A DNA stretch of 64,000 bases from Verrucomicrobiota bacterium (GCA_030835305.1 JAURPJ010000015.1:1-64000), one strand, 5' to 3'. Positions 7,546-18,327 are shown, numbered from the stretch's first letter. Notes: generated from the letters alone by a model not told the origin. Made by a program: numbers and translations.

Positions 7546-10515
7546 CTACTCAATCGTGATCACTTCATCGAGGTTGAGGATTAGGTGGGCGGTGGAGGTG
7601 TGGGCGGCGTGGATGACGGGGTCGATGGATTCGTCGCGTTTGCTCTCGCCGATGGCGAGAAATTTTCGGGCCTCTCCGGGTTCGGCTTTGAAGTAGTTGA
7701 GGAAGGAATCGCGGTTGCGCTTCAAGATGGTGAGGGTTTCGGCGTCGGGGGCATGGCCTTTGGCGAGGAGGTATCCGTAGGCAATGGGGGCTTCGGGGCT
7801 TTCCTTGATCATGCGCTCGGCGAGGTGGCGGGCGGCTTCGACAAAAGTGACGTCGTTCATCAAGGCGAGGGCTTGAAGCGGGGTGTTGGTGATTTTTTGG
7901 CGGACGTTACAGATCTCGCGGCCGGAGCCATCGAAGATGAGCTGGCGGGGCGGGGCAACGGCACGCTTCCAATAGGAATACATACTTTTTCGGTAGAGGT
8001 CGGGGCCTTTGGAGGGGGTGTATTTTGTCCCGGCATTGGCGGCGACGACCTGCCAGAGTCCGGCGGGTTGGTAGGGTTTGACGGGCGCGTTGCCGAGTTT
8101 GGTGTTGAGGAGGCCGGAAGCATGAAGGGCCATGTCACGGATGGCGAAACCGTCCATGCGGTAGCGTGGACCCCGGGCGAGGAGGCGGTTTTCGGGGTCG
8201 CGCTCGTTGAGGATGGAGTTGCTTTTGGACGACTGCTTGAAAGTGTCGCTGGTGACGAGGAGGCGATACATTTTTTTGACATCCCAGCCGGAGTCCATGA
8301 ATTCGACGGCAAGCCAGTCGAGGAGCTCGGGGTGGCTGGGGAGTTCGCCCTGGAGGCCAAAATCCTCCGATGTTTTGACGAGGCCGATGGAGAAGAGGTG
8401 TTGCCACATCCGGTTGACAGTGACGCGGGCAGTGATGGGATTCCCGCGTGAGACCAGCCATCTGGCGAATTCGAGCCGATCCTTTGGGTGCTCGGCACCG
8501 GCGGGGAGGAGTCGGGCAATCACGCCGCGTTCGAGCGGGTGCTCTTTGATGGGGGCATCGTATTGACCGCGGTTGAGGATGTAGGAGGGGGTGGGCTCTC
8601 CTGCTTTTTCACGCATGATCATGACGGGGACCGAGCCACCTGAAGCTGCTTTGATCTTCTTTTCAATGACGGCCTTTTGAGCGATGGTGTCGCGGAAGAC
8701 GGGATCAATGGTGCGGTAGTATTCAGCAAGGATTTTGGGATCGGTGGGGTTGTCCAGTTGCGCGAGAACGTTGGCGGGGATGCCGCCGGTTTTGGTGGCT
8801 GGGTTCGCGGCTTCGGTGGCGAGGATGCGGAAGGAGCCGATTTGATGATTGGGATAACCGGTGTTGAAATGGAGATCGAGGGAGAGCTCGCCGGAGTTGG
8901 CCGGGATGGGTTTGTCGAAAACGAGAAAGAGGCTTTCTGATTCGTTGGGATGGCTGTCGATGCCCCAGCCGGAGGTTCCATTTAAATCGGTGGCATTGGT
9001 GGCGGGGTAGTTGGGTTGGGAATAGGTGGCAACAGTTGTGGCAATGGTGACGGGTTGGCCTTTGACGGAGATCCTGACGTCGGAGAGGACGAAGTTTCCG
9101 TTCGCGGCGAGGGAGAGTTTGTTTTTCCCCTTGAGCGAGGGATGGGCGAGCGCATCGACGCGGATGCCGGTAAGGGACCGCTTGCCGGTGGGGAGGCGAA
9201 GTTGATAGGTGGTCCTGCTGGCATTGCCCTTGAAGAGCCAGGCGTTGTCGGGGAGCTTCTCGAGTTTGCCGCTGGTGGCCCTGGCGCTCGAGAGGTTGAC
9301 GGGGAGCCAGTCGCTTTTTTGTGAGTTTGTGGCTTGGTTTTTAATCCAGTCATTAAGGCGGGTTGGGAGGGATTGCTCGGCGGCGGCAATTTTTCCGGAA
9401 GCGGCCTGGAGCTCGGCATGGAAGTGATCGGGAACCTTGGCGAGGGGCGAGGCGAAGTTCATCACCGGGTTTGCCTTGGGGCCGGCTCCGGTACCTCTTT
9501 CCCCGATATTGTTGAAGTACGAGAAAAGCTGGAAGAACTCTTTTTGCGAGATTGGATCGTATTTGTGATCGTGGCAACGTGCACAGCCGGTGGTGAGGCC
9601 AAGCCAGACGGCGGAAGTGGTTTCGACGCGGTCGATAACGTTTTCGACGTAGAACTCGGGCGCGAGGGCTCCGCCTTCGGCATTCTGGCGGTGGTTGCGG
9701 TTGAAGGCGGTGGCGAGGAGTTGGGACTCGCTTGGGTTTGGCAACATGTCACCGGCGATTTGCTCGATGGTGAATTGGTTAAAAGGCATGTTGTCACGGA
9801 AAGCCTGGATGACCCAGTCACGCCAGGGCCAGTTGGAGCGCCCACCGTCGTTTTGATAGCCGTCGGTATCGGCGTAGCGGGCGGCATCGAGCCAGAAGAG
9901 AGTCATGCGCTCGGCGTAGGCGTCGGAGGCCAGAAGAGAGTCGACGAATTTTTCGTAAGAGCTGTGCTGTTTGAGCTCGGCGAGTTGGGCGGGTGAGGGT
10001 TGGAGGCCGGTGAGGGCGAGTGAGGCCCGGCGGGCGAGGGTGGGGAGGTCCGCTTGCGGGGAAGTGTCGAGATCTACTTCGACGAGGCATTTTTGAATGA
10101 AGTGGTCAACGGGGTTTTTGTCGGCGGGGACGGCGATTTTGACGGGGGCGACGAAACTCCAGTGGTCTTCATACTCGGCACCCTGTTCGATCCATTTTTT
10201 GATGAGGTTCTTTTGCTTTTTGGTGAGGGAGCGATTGGAGTCCTCGGGAGGCATGGGGTCGGCGTCGTCAAAGATGCGGTAGATGACTTCGGAGTCTTCG
10301 GTGTTGCCGGGGACGATTGGGGTGGTGCCTTTGTGTTCTCTGTAGGCGAATTCGGCGAGATGGAGGGCGACGTTGGCTTCGCGGGTCTTGGGATCCTGGC
10401 CGTGGCAGTAAAAGCAGTTCTCCGAGAGGATGGGGCGAATGTGTTTGTTGTAACTAATTTTTTCTTCGGCGCCGAGGGCGGTGGCGAGGACAAGGAAGAT
10501 AAGGAGAAGTTTCAT
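7546..10515 (-). CDS. planctomycete-type cytochrome c, DUF1549/DUF1553 protein
   Basis: Exported protein of 989 residues with a signal peptide (MKLLLIFLVLATALGA), then a planctomycete cytochrome-c domain with heme motif C34-x-x-C37-H38 (C-F-Y-C-H). A DUF1549 domain follows, holding a second C-A-R-C-H motif around residue 315. Between this and DUF1553 lies a beta-rich insert, and DUF1553 forms the C-terminal third. The start at 10515 is set by the signal peptide. It sits 77 bp downstream of a DUF1501 gene on the same strand, the usual partner. Such pairs in PVC bacteria are tied to breakdown of complex sugars, but the reaction is not established. Confidence 0.93.
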   Translation of the reverse strand: MKLLLIFLVLATALGAEEKISYNKHIRPILSENCFYCHGQDPKTREANVALHLAEFAYREHKGTTPIVPGNTEDSEVIYRIFDDADPMPPEDSNRSLTKKQKNLIKKWIEQGAEYEDHWSFVAPVKIAVPADKNPVDHFIQKCLVEVDLDTSPQADLPTLARRASLALTGLQPSPAQLAELKQHSSYEKFVDSLLASDAYAERMTLFWLDAARYADTDGYQNDGGRSNWPWRDWVIQAFRDNMPFNQFTIEQIAGDMLPNPSESQLLATAFNRNHRQNAEGGALAPEFYVENVIDRVETTSAVWLGLTTGCARCHDHKYDPISQKEFFQLFSYFNNIGERGTGAGPKANPVMNFASPLAKVPDHFHAELQAASGKIAAAEQSLPTRLNDWIKNQATNSQKSDWLPVNLSSARATSGKLEKLPDNAWLFKGNASRTTYQLRLPTGKRSLTGIRVDALAHPSLKGKNKLSLAANGNFVLSDVRISVKGQPVTIATTVATYSQPNYPATNATDLNGTSGWGIDSHPNESESLFLVFDKPIPANSGELSLDLHFNTGYPNHQIGSFRILATEAANPATKTGGIPANVLAQLDNPTDPKILAEYYRTIDPVFRDTIAQKAVIEKKIKAASGGSVPVMIMREKAGEPTPSYILNRGQYDAPIKEHPLERGVIARLLPAGAEHPKDRLEFARWLVSRGNPITARVTVNRMWQHLFSIGLVKTSEDFGLQGELPSHPELLDWLAVEFMDSGWDVKKMYRLLVTSDTFKQSSKSNSILNERDPENRLLARGPRYRMDGFAIRDMALHASGLLNTKLGNAPVKPYQPAGLWQVVAANAGTKYTPSKGPDLYRKSMYSYWKRAVAPPRQLIFDGSGREICNVRQKITNTPLQALALMNDVTFVEAARHLAERMIKESPEAPIAYGYLLAKGHAPDAETLTILKRNRDSFLNYFKAEPGEARKFLAIGESKRDESIDPVIHAAHTSTAHLILNLDEVITIE

Positions 10516-10592
10516 GGTGCGAAAGTTGGTGACGGCAGGGTGAACGGGCATTTCTGACCGCTTCGGATTCGAAGGAATACCCCTGCTTTGAA

Positions 10593-12068
10593 TCAAGAGA
10601 GGATGTCTTTGACGACGTGGCCGTGAACGTCGGTGAGACGGTATTGGCGGCCCTGAAATTTGTAGGTGAGCTTGGTGTGGTCGATGCCGAGCTGGTGAAG
10701 GAGGGTGGCGTGAAGGTCGTGGACATGGACGGCTTCCTTGTGGTGCTTGGTGGGGTGGGCCTCGATGGGAGCTCCGTTTTTGTCGACGAGGTTGTAGCAG
10801 AAGTCATCGGTCTGGCCGAAGGTGGTGCCGGGCTTGATGCCGCCGCCGGCGGCCCAGAGGGAGAAGCAGCGGGGATGGTGGTCTCGACCGTAGTTCTCGC
10901 GGGTGAGCTTGCCCTGGCAGTACGAAGTCCTTCCGAATTCACCACCCCAGACGACGAGTGTGTCGTCGAGGAGTCCTCGCATTTTGAGGTCCTTAATGAG
11001 GGCGGCGGTGGGTTGGTCGGCGTCGTAGCACTGGCCGGAGAGTTGTTTGGGAAGGGAGAAATGTTGGTCCCAGCCCATGTGGTAGAGTTGCATGAAGCGG
11101 ACATCGCGCTCGGCGAGGCGGCGTGCCATGAGGCAATTGTAGGCGTAAGTGCCGCGCTTTTTGACCTCGGGTCCATACATGTTGAGGACGGACTCGGGTT
11201 CATCCGAGATGTCGGTGAGCTCGGGGACCGATGTTTGCATGCGGTAGGCGAGCTCGTATTGCTGGATGCGGGTGTCGATTTCGGGGTCGGCAAACTCGGA
11301 GAGCTTCTTTTCGTTTAACTCGGCGAGGTCATCGAGCATTTTGCGTCGGGCCTTGGGTGAGTAGCCCGTTGGATTGGAAAGGTAGAGGACGGGGTCTCCG
11401 ACGGACATGAACTTCACGCCGGCGTGTTTGGTGGGGAGGAAGCCGGAGCCCCAGAGTCGGTCGTAGAGTGGCTGGCAATTCGGACGGCCGGTGCCGCGGG
11501 AGACCATTGAGACGAAGTCGGGAAGGTTTTTGTTTTCGGATCCGAGGCCGTAGGAAAGCCAGGCTCCCATGGAGGGGCGGCCGGGGATTTGCGAACCGGT
11601 TTGAAAGAAGGTGATGGCGGGGTCGTGGTTAATGGCCTCGGTATACATCGAGCGGATGAGGCAGATGTCATCGGCAATCCCGGAGATGTGGGGGAGGAGT
11701 TCGGAGATTTCGGTGCCGGATTGGCCGTGTTTTTTGAATTTGTATTTGGTGCCGGCGATGGGAAAGGACTTTTGCCCGGCGGTCATGCCGGTTTTCCGTT
11801 GGTTGAGATCGACGAATTTGCCGAGTTCTTCGCCGTGGTGTTTCTGGAGCTTGGGTTTGTAGTCGAAGAGATCCTGGGGGGAAGGGGCACCGCTCTGGAA
11901 GAGGTAGATCATGCGCTTGGCCTTGGGGGAGGGTTTGTGGGTTGCTTTAGCGCCGAGGTCCTGGCCGAGCATGGAGGCGAGAGCAGCGACACCGATGCCG
12001 GAGGCCGACCTGCCGAAGAAGTGGCGTCGGTTGACGAGGAGCTGGGATTGGGAGAATGGATCGTGCAT
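10593..12068 (-). CDS. Tat-exported DUF1501 protein
   Basis: DUF1501 protein of 491 residues, a family with an alkaline-phosphatase/sulfatase-like fold. The N-terminus has a twin-arginine motif (N-R-R-H-F-F-G-R) before a hydrophobic stretch, so Tat export of a folded, probably metal-bound protein is likely. Family motifs visible include G-G-E-F-G-R-T near residue 400 and H-H-P near 420. ATG 12068 was chosen because it gives the standard distance to the RR motif; an in-frame start at 12167 would add 33 residues. Expected to be co-transcribed with the downstream DUF1549/DUF1553 cytochrome. Divergent from the FAH-family gene across 97 bp that must hold both promoters. Confidence 0.92.
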   Translation of the reverse strand: MHDPFSQSQLLVNRRHFFGRSASGIGVAALASMLGQDLGAKATHKPSPKAKRMIYLFQSGAPSPQDLFDYKPKLQKHHGEELGKFVDLNQRKTGMTAGQKSFPIAGTKYKFKKHGQSGTEISELLPHISGIADDICLIRSMYTEAINHDPAITFFQTGSQIPGRPSMGAWLSYGLGSENKNLPDFVSMVSRGTGRPNCQPLYDRLWGSGFLPTKHAGVKFMSVGDPVLYLSNPTGYSPKARRKMLDDLAELNEKKLSEFADPEIDTRIQQYELAYRMQTSVPELTDISDEPESVLNMYGPEVKKRGTYAYNCLMARRLAERDVRFMQLYHMGWDQHFSLPKQLSGQCYDADQPTAALIKDLKMRGLLDDTLVVWGGEFGRTSYCQGKLTRENYGRDHHPRCFSLWAAGGGIKPGTTFGQTDDFCYNLVDKNGAPIEAHPTKHHKEAVHVHDLHATLLHQLGIDHTKLTYKFQGRQYRLTDVHGHVVKDILS

Positions 12069-12165
12069 TGAAGGGAAGGTGTGGGTGAGATTTACGTCCT
12101 GAAATGGGAGGTTTTTCCGAAAATCTCTCTTCCTGTCAGCTCTGGAAACGGGCAGTCTCGCCCCC

Positions 12166-12993
12166 ATGAAGCTATATCGTGGAAATGACGGGCTGGAATT
12201 GGAAAGAGATGGTCGCCTTCAGAAGATCGATGATGACGTGTTGACGAGACTTTTCGCTTCGGAAAGAGGAGAGATTGAGGGGATTTTAGCGTCTGTTGAA
12301 GGAAAGGGAGATCAAGTCCAAGCAAGGGGGCAGTTGCCGCCGGTGCCTGAGGGGGCAGAGATTTGGGCGGCGGGAGTGACGTATCTGCGATCGAAGTCAG
12401 CGCGGATGGAGGAGTCCGAAGCGGCTGGTGGAGATGTTTTTTACGATATGGTTTACGAGGCCGAACGGCCGGAATTGTTTTTCAAGTCGATGGGTTATCG
12501 GGCGGTGGGAGATGGCGGGGAGATCCGGGTGCGGGAGGATTCGACCTGGGATGTACCGGAGCCGGAGTTGACTTTGGCGATCAATGCGGGAGGAGAGATT
12601 TTCGGATATACCGTGGGGAATGATGTGAGTTCGCGGTCGATTGAGGGAGAGAATCCTCTCTATCTGCCCCAAGCGAAGGTTTATAATGGAAGTTGCGCGA
12701 TTGGGCCTTGTTTACTGTTGGGGAGAGATGCCTTGAAGGAGGATGCTTTCATCAAACTAAAGATCATGCGGGGGCGGGAGGTGATGTTTAACGACTCAAC
12801 TGATTTGGGGCAGTTGAAGCGCGGGCTGGAAGAATTGGTGGAGTATCTCTACCGCGAGTTGGATTTTTCAAAGGGTGCGATGTTGATGACGGGGACGGGG
12901 TTGGTTCCGGGGACTGATTTCACGCTTCGGTCGGGAGATGTGGTTGAAATTGAGATCGAGGGAATAGGGAGATTGACGAATGTGGTGGCGTAG
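12166..12993 (+). CDS. fumarylacetoacetate hydrolase (FAH) family enzyme
   Basis: FAH-family protein of 275 residues. The metal-binding pattern is present: E-P-E-L at about 125, followed by N-D-V-S-S-R-S and the K-V-Y-N-G-S-C-A-I-G-P segment. The fold and the short N-terminal domain fit the 2-keto-3-deoxy-sugar-acid branch (for example 2-dehydro-3-deoxy-D-arabinonate dehydratase or 2,4-diketo-3-deoxy-fuconate hydrolase) better than true fumarylacetoacetase, but substrate choice is inference. Its stop codon overlaps a possible GTG start of the GH20 gene (TAGTG). Proximity to the GH20 and the cytochrome/DUF1501 pair suggests a sugar catabolic locus. Confidence 0.85.
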   Translation: MKLYRGNDGLELERDGRLQKIDDDVLTRLFASERGEIEGILASVEGKGDQVQARGQLPPVPEGAEIWAAGVTYLRSKSARMEESEAAGGDVFYDMVYEAERPELFFKSMGYRAVGDGGEIRVREDSTWDVPEPELTLAINAGGEIFGYTVGNDVSSRSIEGENPLYLPQAKVYNGSCAIGPCLLLGRDALKEDAFIKLKIMRGREVMFNDSTDLGQLKRGLEELVEYLYRELDFSKGAMLMTGTGLVPGTDFTLRSGDVVEIEIEGIGRLTNVVA

Positions 12994-13025
12994 TGGAATG
13001 GTGTGTTTTTAATTGTTGTGACTCT

Positions 13026-14882
13026 GTGAAAGTGATTTTTACTTGGTTATGGTTCCTGGTTGGCGGGTTGGTGATGGCGCAGGTGCCTCTTCCCTCCAAG
13101 ATCAAGTTGGGAGAATGGCGGACTCGTCCTCTTTTGAGTCCGGAGCTTTCTTTCCATCTCGATCAGAGTGACCAGATACTCGCTTTTGAAGATGCGCTCG
13201 AAAAACTTGGCCGGGTCAAGCGGGGAGATGATGCGGGCGACTCGTTTCTACAGTTTGAAAGAGGTGAATTACCGAAAGGGGTGACTTATCGGATTCGGTC
13301 AAACGGGAAGTTGATGGAGGTCATTGCCGCGAGCGATGAGGGGCTGGCCCATGCGCTTTCCACCTTGCTGCAAATGGTGCAAATCAAGGATGGCATGGCG
13401 TGGTGGCCGTCTCTCGATATTGAAGATGGGCCGGCGACAGCCTATCGCTCCTTCATGGTGGACATGGGGCGAAATCCCCATTCCCCGAAGATTCTCCGTC
13501 AGGTGGTGGATATGATGTGGTTGGCGAAGGCGAATTATCTGCATCTTCATTTGACGGATGACCAGATTTGTTCCTGGCCTTCGAGGGCTTTTCCGAAGAT
13601 TTACAGCAAGCAGGCGGGTTGGACCTGGGAGGACTTCGAGGCCCTGGAGAAGTATAGCCAGGCACGCGGAGTGACGATCATTCCGGAGTTCGATATGCCC
13701 GGGCATTCGACGATTTTTCGGAGGGAGTATCCCGAGATATTTGGGAAGACACCAACGGATTTGGCGACTTCCCCGGAGGCGCAGAAGGGGGTGGAGATCT
13801 TGATCAGGGAGGCTCTTTCTGTTTTTAAATCGACTCCTTATTATCACATGGGCGGAGATGAGGCTTATGGAGTGTCGCAGGAGTTGCAGCGGGACTTCAT
13901 CAATCGGGTTAACAAGTTTGTGAAATCGCAAGGAAGGCAGCTGTTGGTTTGGGAGGGGCCACATCTCGGAAAGGGGAAGAACAAGGTCGACGAGGACGTC
14001 ATTCATATTATTTGGAGAAACATCGAGGTTCCCGCGCAGACGGCCTTGGATGCCGGTTATCAGGTCGTCAACGCCCCCTGGGATCCGCTTTACATTGTGG
14101 ATCACTATCCTCGCACGATGTTCACAGCAGTGGATTTGGAACGATGCTATCACTGGAATCCCCGTCGCTGGGCGCACATCAATCACGGGATGAAGACCTT
14201 CCACGAGCCGCATTTTACGAAGACCAAAGCGGGGATTTTGGGCTTCTGCATGCCGTGGTGGGAGGGTCGTGAGGAGAATATCCTGCCGATTTGTTATGAG
14301 CGTTTCACGGCGGTGGCGGCGAAGGCCTGGAATCCGGAGGGAGAAAAGGACTTCACCTCTTATCAAAAGCGCCAGGCAAAGGTGACGGGGATCTTTGAGA
14401 AAATTTCGGGATATCAAAAGCCGTCACTTCCGGTGGCAGATCCGGAGAGCCAGAGAGAAAATCTGGCCTACCTGGGGAAAGTGACCCCGTCTGCGGGAGC
14501 GAGTCAGCCACATTTCGGGCCGCAGCGGCTGACAAATGGAATTCCGGATCGCTTTGATCATTTTTTGGGTTTCCCTACGCAGCCGAAGCCTTTGGAGATC
14601 AAGATCGAACTTAAGAAGCCGGCGGAACTGTCTCGAATTAAGATTACCGAGAGAGCGATTGGTAAGAGTCATGAAATATATGAGGTTTTTGTGAGTGCCG
14701 ACGGTGAAAACTACGAAAAAGTCGGGGAGTCAAAAGAAGGGACCCGGGGCGAAAAAAATTACGTCGACTATGCCTTTCCCGCCCGGAAGGTCGCATTCAT
14801 CAAGATTTCGACCCAAGGCTGTCATGGTCTGACGTTTCCCAGCTTTAGTCGTTTGTCGGAAGTTGAGGCTTTTGCACCTTAA
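13026..14882 (+). CDS. GH20 beta-N-acetylhexosaminidase with C-terminal discoidin-like domain
   Basis: Exported glycoside hydrolase family 20 enzyme that removes terminal N-acetylglucosamine or N-acetylgalactosamine by substrate-assisted catalysis. From GTG 13026 there is a signal peptide (VKVIFTWLWFLVGG), an N-terminal GH20b-like domain, then the barrel with D-M-G-R at 146-149, F-D-M-P-G-H-S at 222-228 and M-G-G-D-E ending at the catalytic pair D278-E279. A C-terminal F5/8 type C-like domain (about 480-615) probably binds carbohydrate. A start at GTG 12993, overlapping the previous stop, is possible but gives an odd N-terminus. Neither start has a clear Shine-Dalgarno sequence. Confidence 0.92.
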   Translation: MKVIFTWLWFLVGGLVMAQVPLPSKIKLGEWRTRPLLSPELSFHLDQSDQILAFEDALEKLGRVKRGDDAGDSFLQFERGELPKGVTYRIRSNGKLMEVIAASDEGLAHALSTLLQMVQIKDGMAWWPSLDIEDGPATAYRSFMVDMGRNPHSPKILRQVVDMMWLAKANYLHLHLTDDQICSWPSRAFPKIYSKQAGWTWEDFEALEKYSQARGVTIIPEFDMPGHSTIFRREYPEIFGKTPTDLATSPEAQKGVEILIREALSVFKSTPYYHMGGDEAYGVSQELQRDFINRVNKFVKSQGRQLLVWEGPHLGKGKNKVDEDVIHIIWRNIEVPAQTALDAGYQVVNAPWDPLYIVDHYPRTMFTAVDLERCYHWNPRRWAHINHGMKTFHEPHFTKTKAGILGFCMPWWEGREENILPICYERFTAVAAKAWNPEGEKDFTSYQKRQAKVTGIFEKISGYQKPSLPVADPESQRENLAYLGKVTPSAGASQPHFGPQRLTNGIPDRFDHFLGFPTQPKPLEIKIELKKPAELSRIKITERAIGKSHEIYEVFVSADGENYEKVGESKEGTRGEKNYVDYAFPARKVAFIKISTQGCHGLTFPSFSRLSEVEAFAP

Positions 14883-14962
14883 AGTGCGTTGCTTTTGCAG
14901 ATTGCCCTCCAACCTTTCCTGAAATAAGGTCCGCTTTCCTGCCGTAGGTGGCAGCATAATCT

Positions 14963-17900
14963 ATGAAGTTTCTTCTTCCTATACTCGCCTTAAGTTCCGT
15001 GGCCTCCGCCCAAAAGGAAGCCCGGTTTATCCGGATCGAACTCCCCGGTGGAGGCCGCACCCTTACCCTTGCTGAAGTCGAGGTGATGGCGGGCGGCAAA
15101 AACATTGCCCGCTCGGGAAAAGCCAGCCAATCGTCAACCTCGAACAATGCCGGGGCCGGGCGCGCGATTGATGGCAACAAGAGTCCTGATTTTAATTCAG
15201 GAGGGCAGACTCACACCCAGGAGGGGAGTAAAAACCCATGGTGGGAGCTGGATCTGGGGAAAGCGACGAAGATTGATTTAATTTCGGTTTGGAACCGTAA
15301 TGAAGGAAATCTTGGTGGCCGTCTTGACGGGTTCACGCTGACTTTGCTGGATGCAAAGAAGAAGCCCGTTTTTCAGTCCAAAGATGTAAATGCTCCCGAA
15401 ACAGCGGTTGTGATTGATTTGAAGAAAGGTGGCGATGTGGCTTATATTGGTGCCGATGGGAAGGTTGCGAAAACAGTCAAGGTCCCAGCCGACTATCGCG
15501 ATCCTTCACCCTTTAAGTTTCAGAAGGGCGACACCGTAGCCATTATTGGGAATGGCCTTGCCGACCGCATGCAGCATGACGGCTGGACCGAGACTTTGAT
15601 CCAGTCCGCTGCTCCCGGAATGGAGCTCAAGTTCCGCAACATGAGTCTCAGCGGAGACCGCCCGAACAAATATCCCCGATCCAGAGGTTTCACTCCGATG
15701 CCCCAGTATCTCAAGCAGGTTGGGGCGGATGTCATCATCGCGATGTTTGGTTACAACGAATCCTTCGACACCAAGCCCGAGGATCACGAGCAGAACCTGA
15801 CCAAGATGATTGCGGAATTCCGCAAGGCGATGCCGAATGGTGAGAGCTTCCCTCGCATTGTTCTTTGCAGTCCGATCGGTCATGAAAATCTCAATGATCG
15901 CAATCTCCCGAGCGGGCGCGCCAACAACAAACGCCTCCTTGCGATCACCGAAGCAACCCGCATCGCTGCGGATAAGAATGGAGTCGCTTTCGTTGATCTC
16001 TACCATCCCTCAATTCAACTTTACGGGACCGCCAAGTCGCCTTTGACTCTCAATGGGATTCACCTGAACGAGGACGGGAATCGTCTCATCGGCGAGGTGC
16101 TGGCCAAAGCTCTTTTGAAAAAAGAGATCACAGCCTCGCCAAGTCAGCAGCCGCTTCGCGAAGCCGTGCTAGATAAAAACTGGCACTGGCACAACCGCTA
16201 CCGCGCCACCGACGGAAACGATGTCTGGGGCGGACGTTCCGGTCTGAAATTCGTCGATGGCCAAACCAATGCGGAAGTTCTCCAGCACGAACTCAAGATG
16301 CTCGACGTCATGACTGCGAATCGTGATCCGCTTATTTGGGCCACGGCGCGGGGCAAGAGCTATAAGGTGAGCGACAGCAACACGCCCGAGCCGATTCCGG
16401 TGATTTCCAACGTCGGTGGTGGTTCCCGTAGTTCCAGCAAGGCCAAGGAAGGTGACCTGAATTACATCAGCGGGGAGGAAGGTCTCAAAAAGATCCAGGT
16501 TCCCGATGGCTTCGAAGTGAATCTTTTTGCTGATGAAAAAATGTTCCCGGAGCTCGCCAACCCGGTTCAGCTTCAGGTCGATGGCAAAGGTCGCCTCTGG
16601 GCTGCAGCCTGGGCCACTTATCCCAAGTGGGAGCCGCTCAAGAAAATGAACGATTCGCTCCTCATTTTCGAAGACACCGACAAGGATGGTAAGGCTGACA
16701 AGGTGAAGGAATTCGCTAAGGTTCATAATCCGCTGGGTTTCGAATTCTGGAATGGTGGCGTGATCGTCACGAGCCAGCCTGACGTCATTTTCCTTAAGGA
16801 TACCGACGGCGATGATGTCGCTGATGTTCGCTACGTGATCATGCAGGGAATCGGATCATCCGACACCCACCACGCTGCCAACAACCTGATCTTTGGACCC
16901 GACGGTGGCATTTACTGGCAGAGTGGAATTTTCCTCCAGCACAACCATGAGACTCCGTGGGGGCCTTCACTCACCACTGGAGCATCAGCGATGTATCGTT
17001 TTGATCCGCGGCGCTTCACGGTTTCGTTGGTGGCTGGTAACAGCCCGAATCCTCATGGCACCAGTTTTGATCAATGGGGTTACCTTTATGCCAATGATGG
17101 CACCGGAGGTCGTTCCTACCAAGTCCGCCCGAGTGGAAATGGATTCAAAATGTTTCCGCTGGTGAACAAGGAAGTTCGTCCGGTTGCCGCTGACGCGATC
17201 ATTTCGGGAACCAACTTTCCGGATGAAATGCAGCAAAACTTTATCCTGTGCAACACCATCGGCTATCTTGGAATCAAGCATTACGACCTCCATCGTGACG
17301 GCTTCGAGGACAAGAATTACAAGTTTGGCGAAGTCTGGGGAACACCTGCTGTCGAACTTCTCAAAAGTAGCGACGGAAACTTCCGCCCGACCGATGCTAT
17401 TTTCGGCGAGGACGGGGCCCTCTATGTGGCCGACTGGCACAACGTCATTATCGGACACATGCAGCACAACGTCCGCGACCCGAATCGGGACAAGGTACAC
17501 GGACGGATTTACCGCATGGTGAATACGAAAAAATCGCTTCAGAAACCTGTTAAGATCGATGGTGCTTCCATGAGTGAGCTCCTTGATAACTTCAAGCATC
17601 CAGACATGTATGTCCGTCACCGCTCCCGTGTGGAAATCAGCGAGCGGGATACCGATGAGGTGATCAAGGCGACTCAGGCCTGGGTGAAGCAATTTGATCC
17701 CGCCAAGAAAGAAGATGGAATTCCCATGCTGGAAGCTCTCTGGGTGCACCAGCAGCACAACGTTCGTAATACTGATCTTCTCGAACTCGTCTTGAAGTCT
17801 GCTGACCCACATGTCGTTCAGGGTGCCAAGACCGTGAAACATTGGTGGGGGCCTGCCGACCCGGCAAATGGTGAGAAGGAAGTCGAAACAGAGGAAGAGA

Positions 17901-18307
17901 TGAAAATCATCCCCGGAGGAGTCAACGACACACCTTCAGTGACTGAAATTCGCGTGAATGCTATTGTTGAAAAAATTCAGTATGACGTGAAGAAGGTCGA
18001 ACTGAAGGCCGGCAAGAAAGTGAAGCTCACTTTTGTGAATCCTGACTTTATGCCTCACAACCTGGTGGTCACCAAGCCCGGGACTGCTGATGTGGTTGCG
18101 ACGGCTGCGATTGCTCTCGGTGCCGATGGCTTCAAGAAGCAATTCCTGCCCGAATCCGACGATATCCTTCACGCGACCCAGTTGCTTGAGAAGGGGCAGA
18201 CCGAAATTCTCGAGTTCAATGCTCCTACCGAGCCGGGCGAATACAACTTCATCTGCACCTTCCCTGGGCACGCGACATTGATGCGCGGCATCATGATCGT
18301 GAAGTAG
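14963..18307 (+). CDS. secreted fusion: discoidin - SGNH-like - PVC beta-propeller - cupredoxin
   Basis: A 1114-residue exported protein with four modules. After the signal peptide ([17 protein letters not shown]) come an F5/8 type C-like domain (about 20-155), an SGNH-hydrolase-like domain (about 182-385, block V as N-G-I-H-L-N), and a PVC-type sugar-dehydrogenase-like beta-propeller (about 502-850). The last domain is a type-1 copper domain (about 1000-1114) with ligand set His1032, Cys1098, His1103 and Met1107. In the SGNH domain the usual G-D-S reads G-N-G, so the nucleophile may be missing. No C-x-x-C-H motif occurs anywhere; the paralogue at 36850 has heme instead. Ends at a strong terminator. 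Confidence 0.88.
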   Translation: MKFLLPILALSSVASAQKEARFIRIELPGGGRTLTLAEVEVMAGGKNIARSGKASQSSTSNNAGAGRAIDGNKSPDFNSGGQTHTQEGSKNPWWELDLGKATKIDLISVWNRNEGNLGGRLDGFTLTLLDAKKKPVFQSKDVNAPETAVVIDLKKGGDVAYIGADGKVAKTVKVPADYRDPSPFKFQKGDTVAIIGNGLADRMQHDGWTETLIQSAAPGMELKFRNMSLSGDRPNKYPRSRGFTPMPQYLKQVGADVIIAMFGYNESFDTKPEDHEQNLTKMIAEFRKAMPNGESFPRIVLCSPIGHENLNDRNLPSGRANNKRLLAITEATRIAADKNGVAFVDLYHPSIQLYGTAKSPLTLNGIHLNEDGNRLIGEVLAKALLKKEITASPSQQPLREAVLDKNWHWHNRYRATDGNDVWGGRSGLKFVDGQTNAEVLQHELKMLDVMTANRDPLIWATARGKSYKVSDSNTPEPIPVISNVGGGSRSSSKAKEGDLNYISGEEGLKKIQVPDGFEVNLFADEKMFPELANPVQLQVDGKGRLWAAAWATYPKWEPLKKMNDSLLIFEDTDKDGKADKVKEFAKVHNPLGFEFWNGGVIVTSQPDVIFLKDTDGDDVADVRYVIMQGIGSSDTHHAANNLIFGPDGGIYWQSGIFLQHNHETPWGPSLTTGASAMYRFDPRRFTVSLVAGNSPNPHGTSFDQWGYLYANDGTGGRSYQVRPSGNGFKMFPLVNKEVRPVAADAIISGTNFPDEMQQNFILCNTIGYLGIKHYDLHRDGFEDKNYKFGEVWGTPAVELLKSSDGNFRPTDAIFGEDGALYVADWHNVIIGHMQHNVRDPNRDKVHGRIYRMVNTKKSLQKPVKIDGASMSELLDNFKHPDMYVRHRSRVEISERDTDEVIKATQAWVKQFDPAKKEDGIPMLEALWVHQQHNVRNTDLLELVLKSADPHVVQGAKTVKHWWGPADPANGEKEVETEEEMKIIPGGVNDTPSVTEIRVNAIVEKIQYDVKKVELKAGKKVKLTFVNPDFMPHNLVVTKPGTADVVATAAIALGADGFKKQFLPESDDILHATQLLEKGQTEILEFNAPTEPGEYNFICTFPGHATLMRGIMIVK

Positions 18308-18327
18308 ATTGGGACCGCTTGTTTTTC

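Noticed and set aside
7585-8451. Long Gly/Val-rich open frame on the plus strand
   Set aside because: It is antisense to the DUF1549/DUF1553 gene; composition is a mirror of its GC-rich codons and no domain is visible.
10617-11318. 233-codon plus-strand frame
   Set aside because: Shadow of the DUF1501 gene on the other strand; no signal peptide, motif or ribosome binding site.
13299-14417. 372-codon minus-strand frame
   Set aside because: Lies wholly inside the GH20 gene, whose catalytic motifs are intact on the plus strand.
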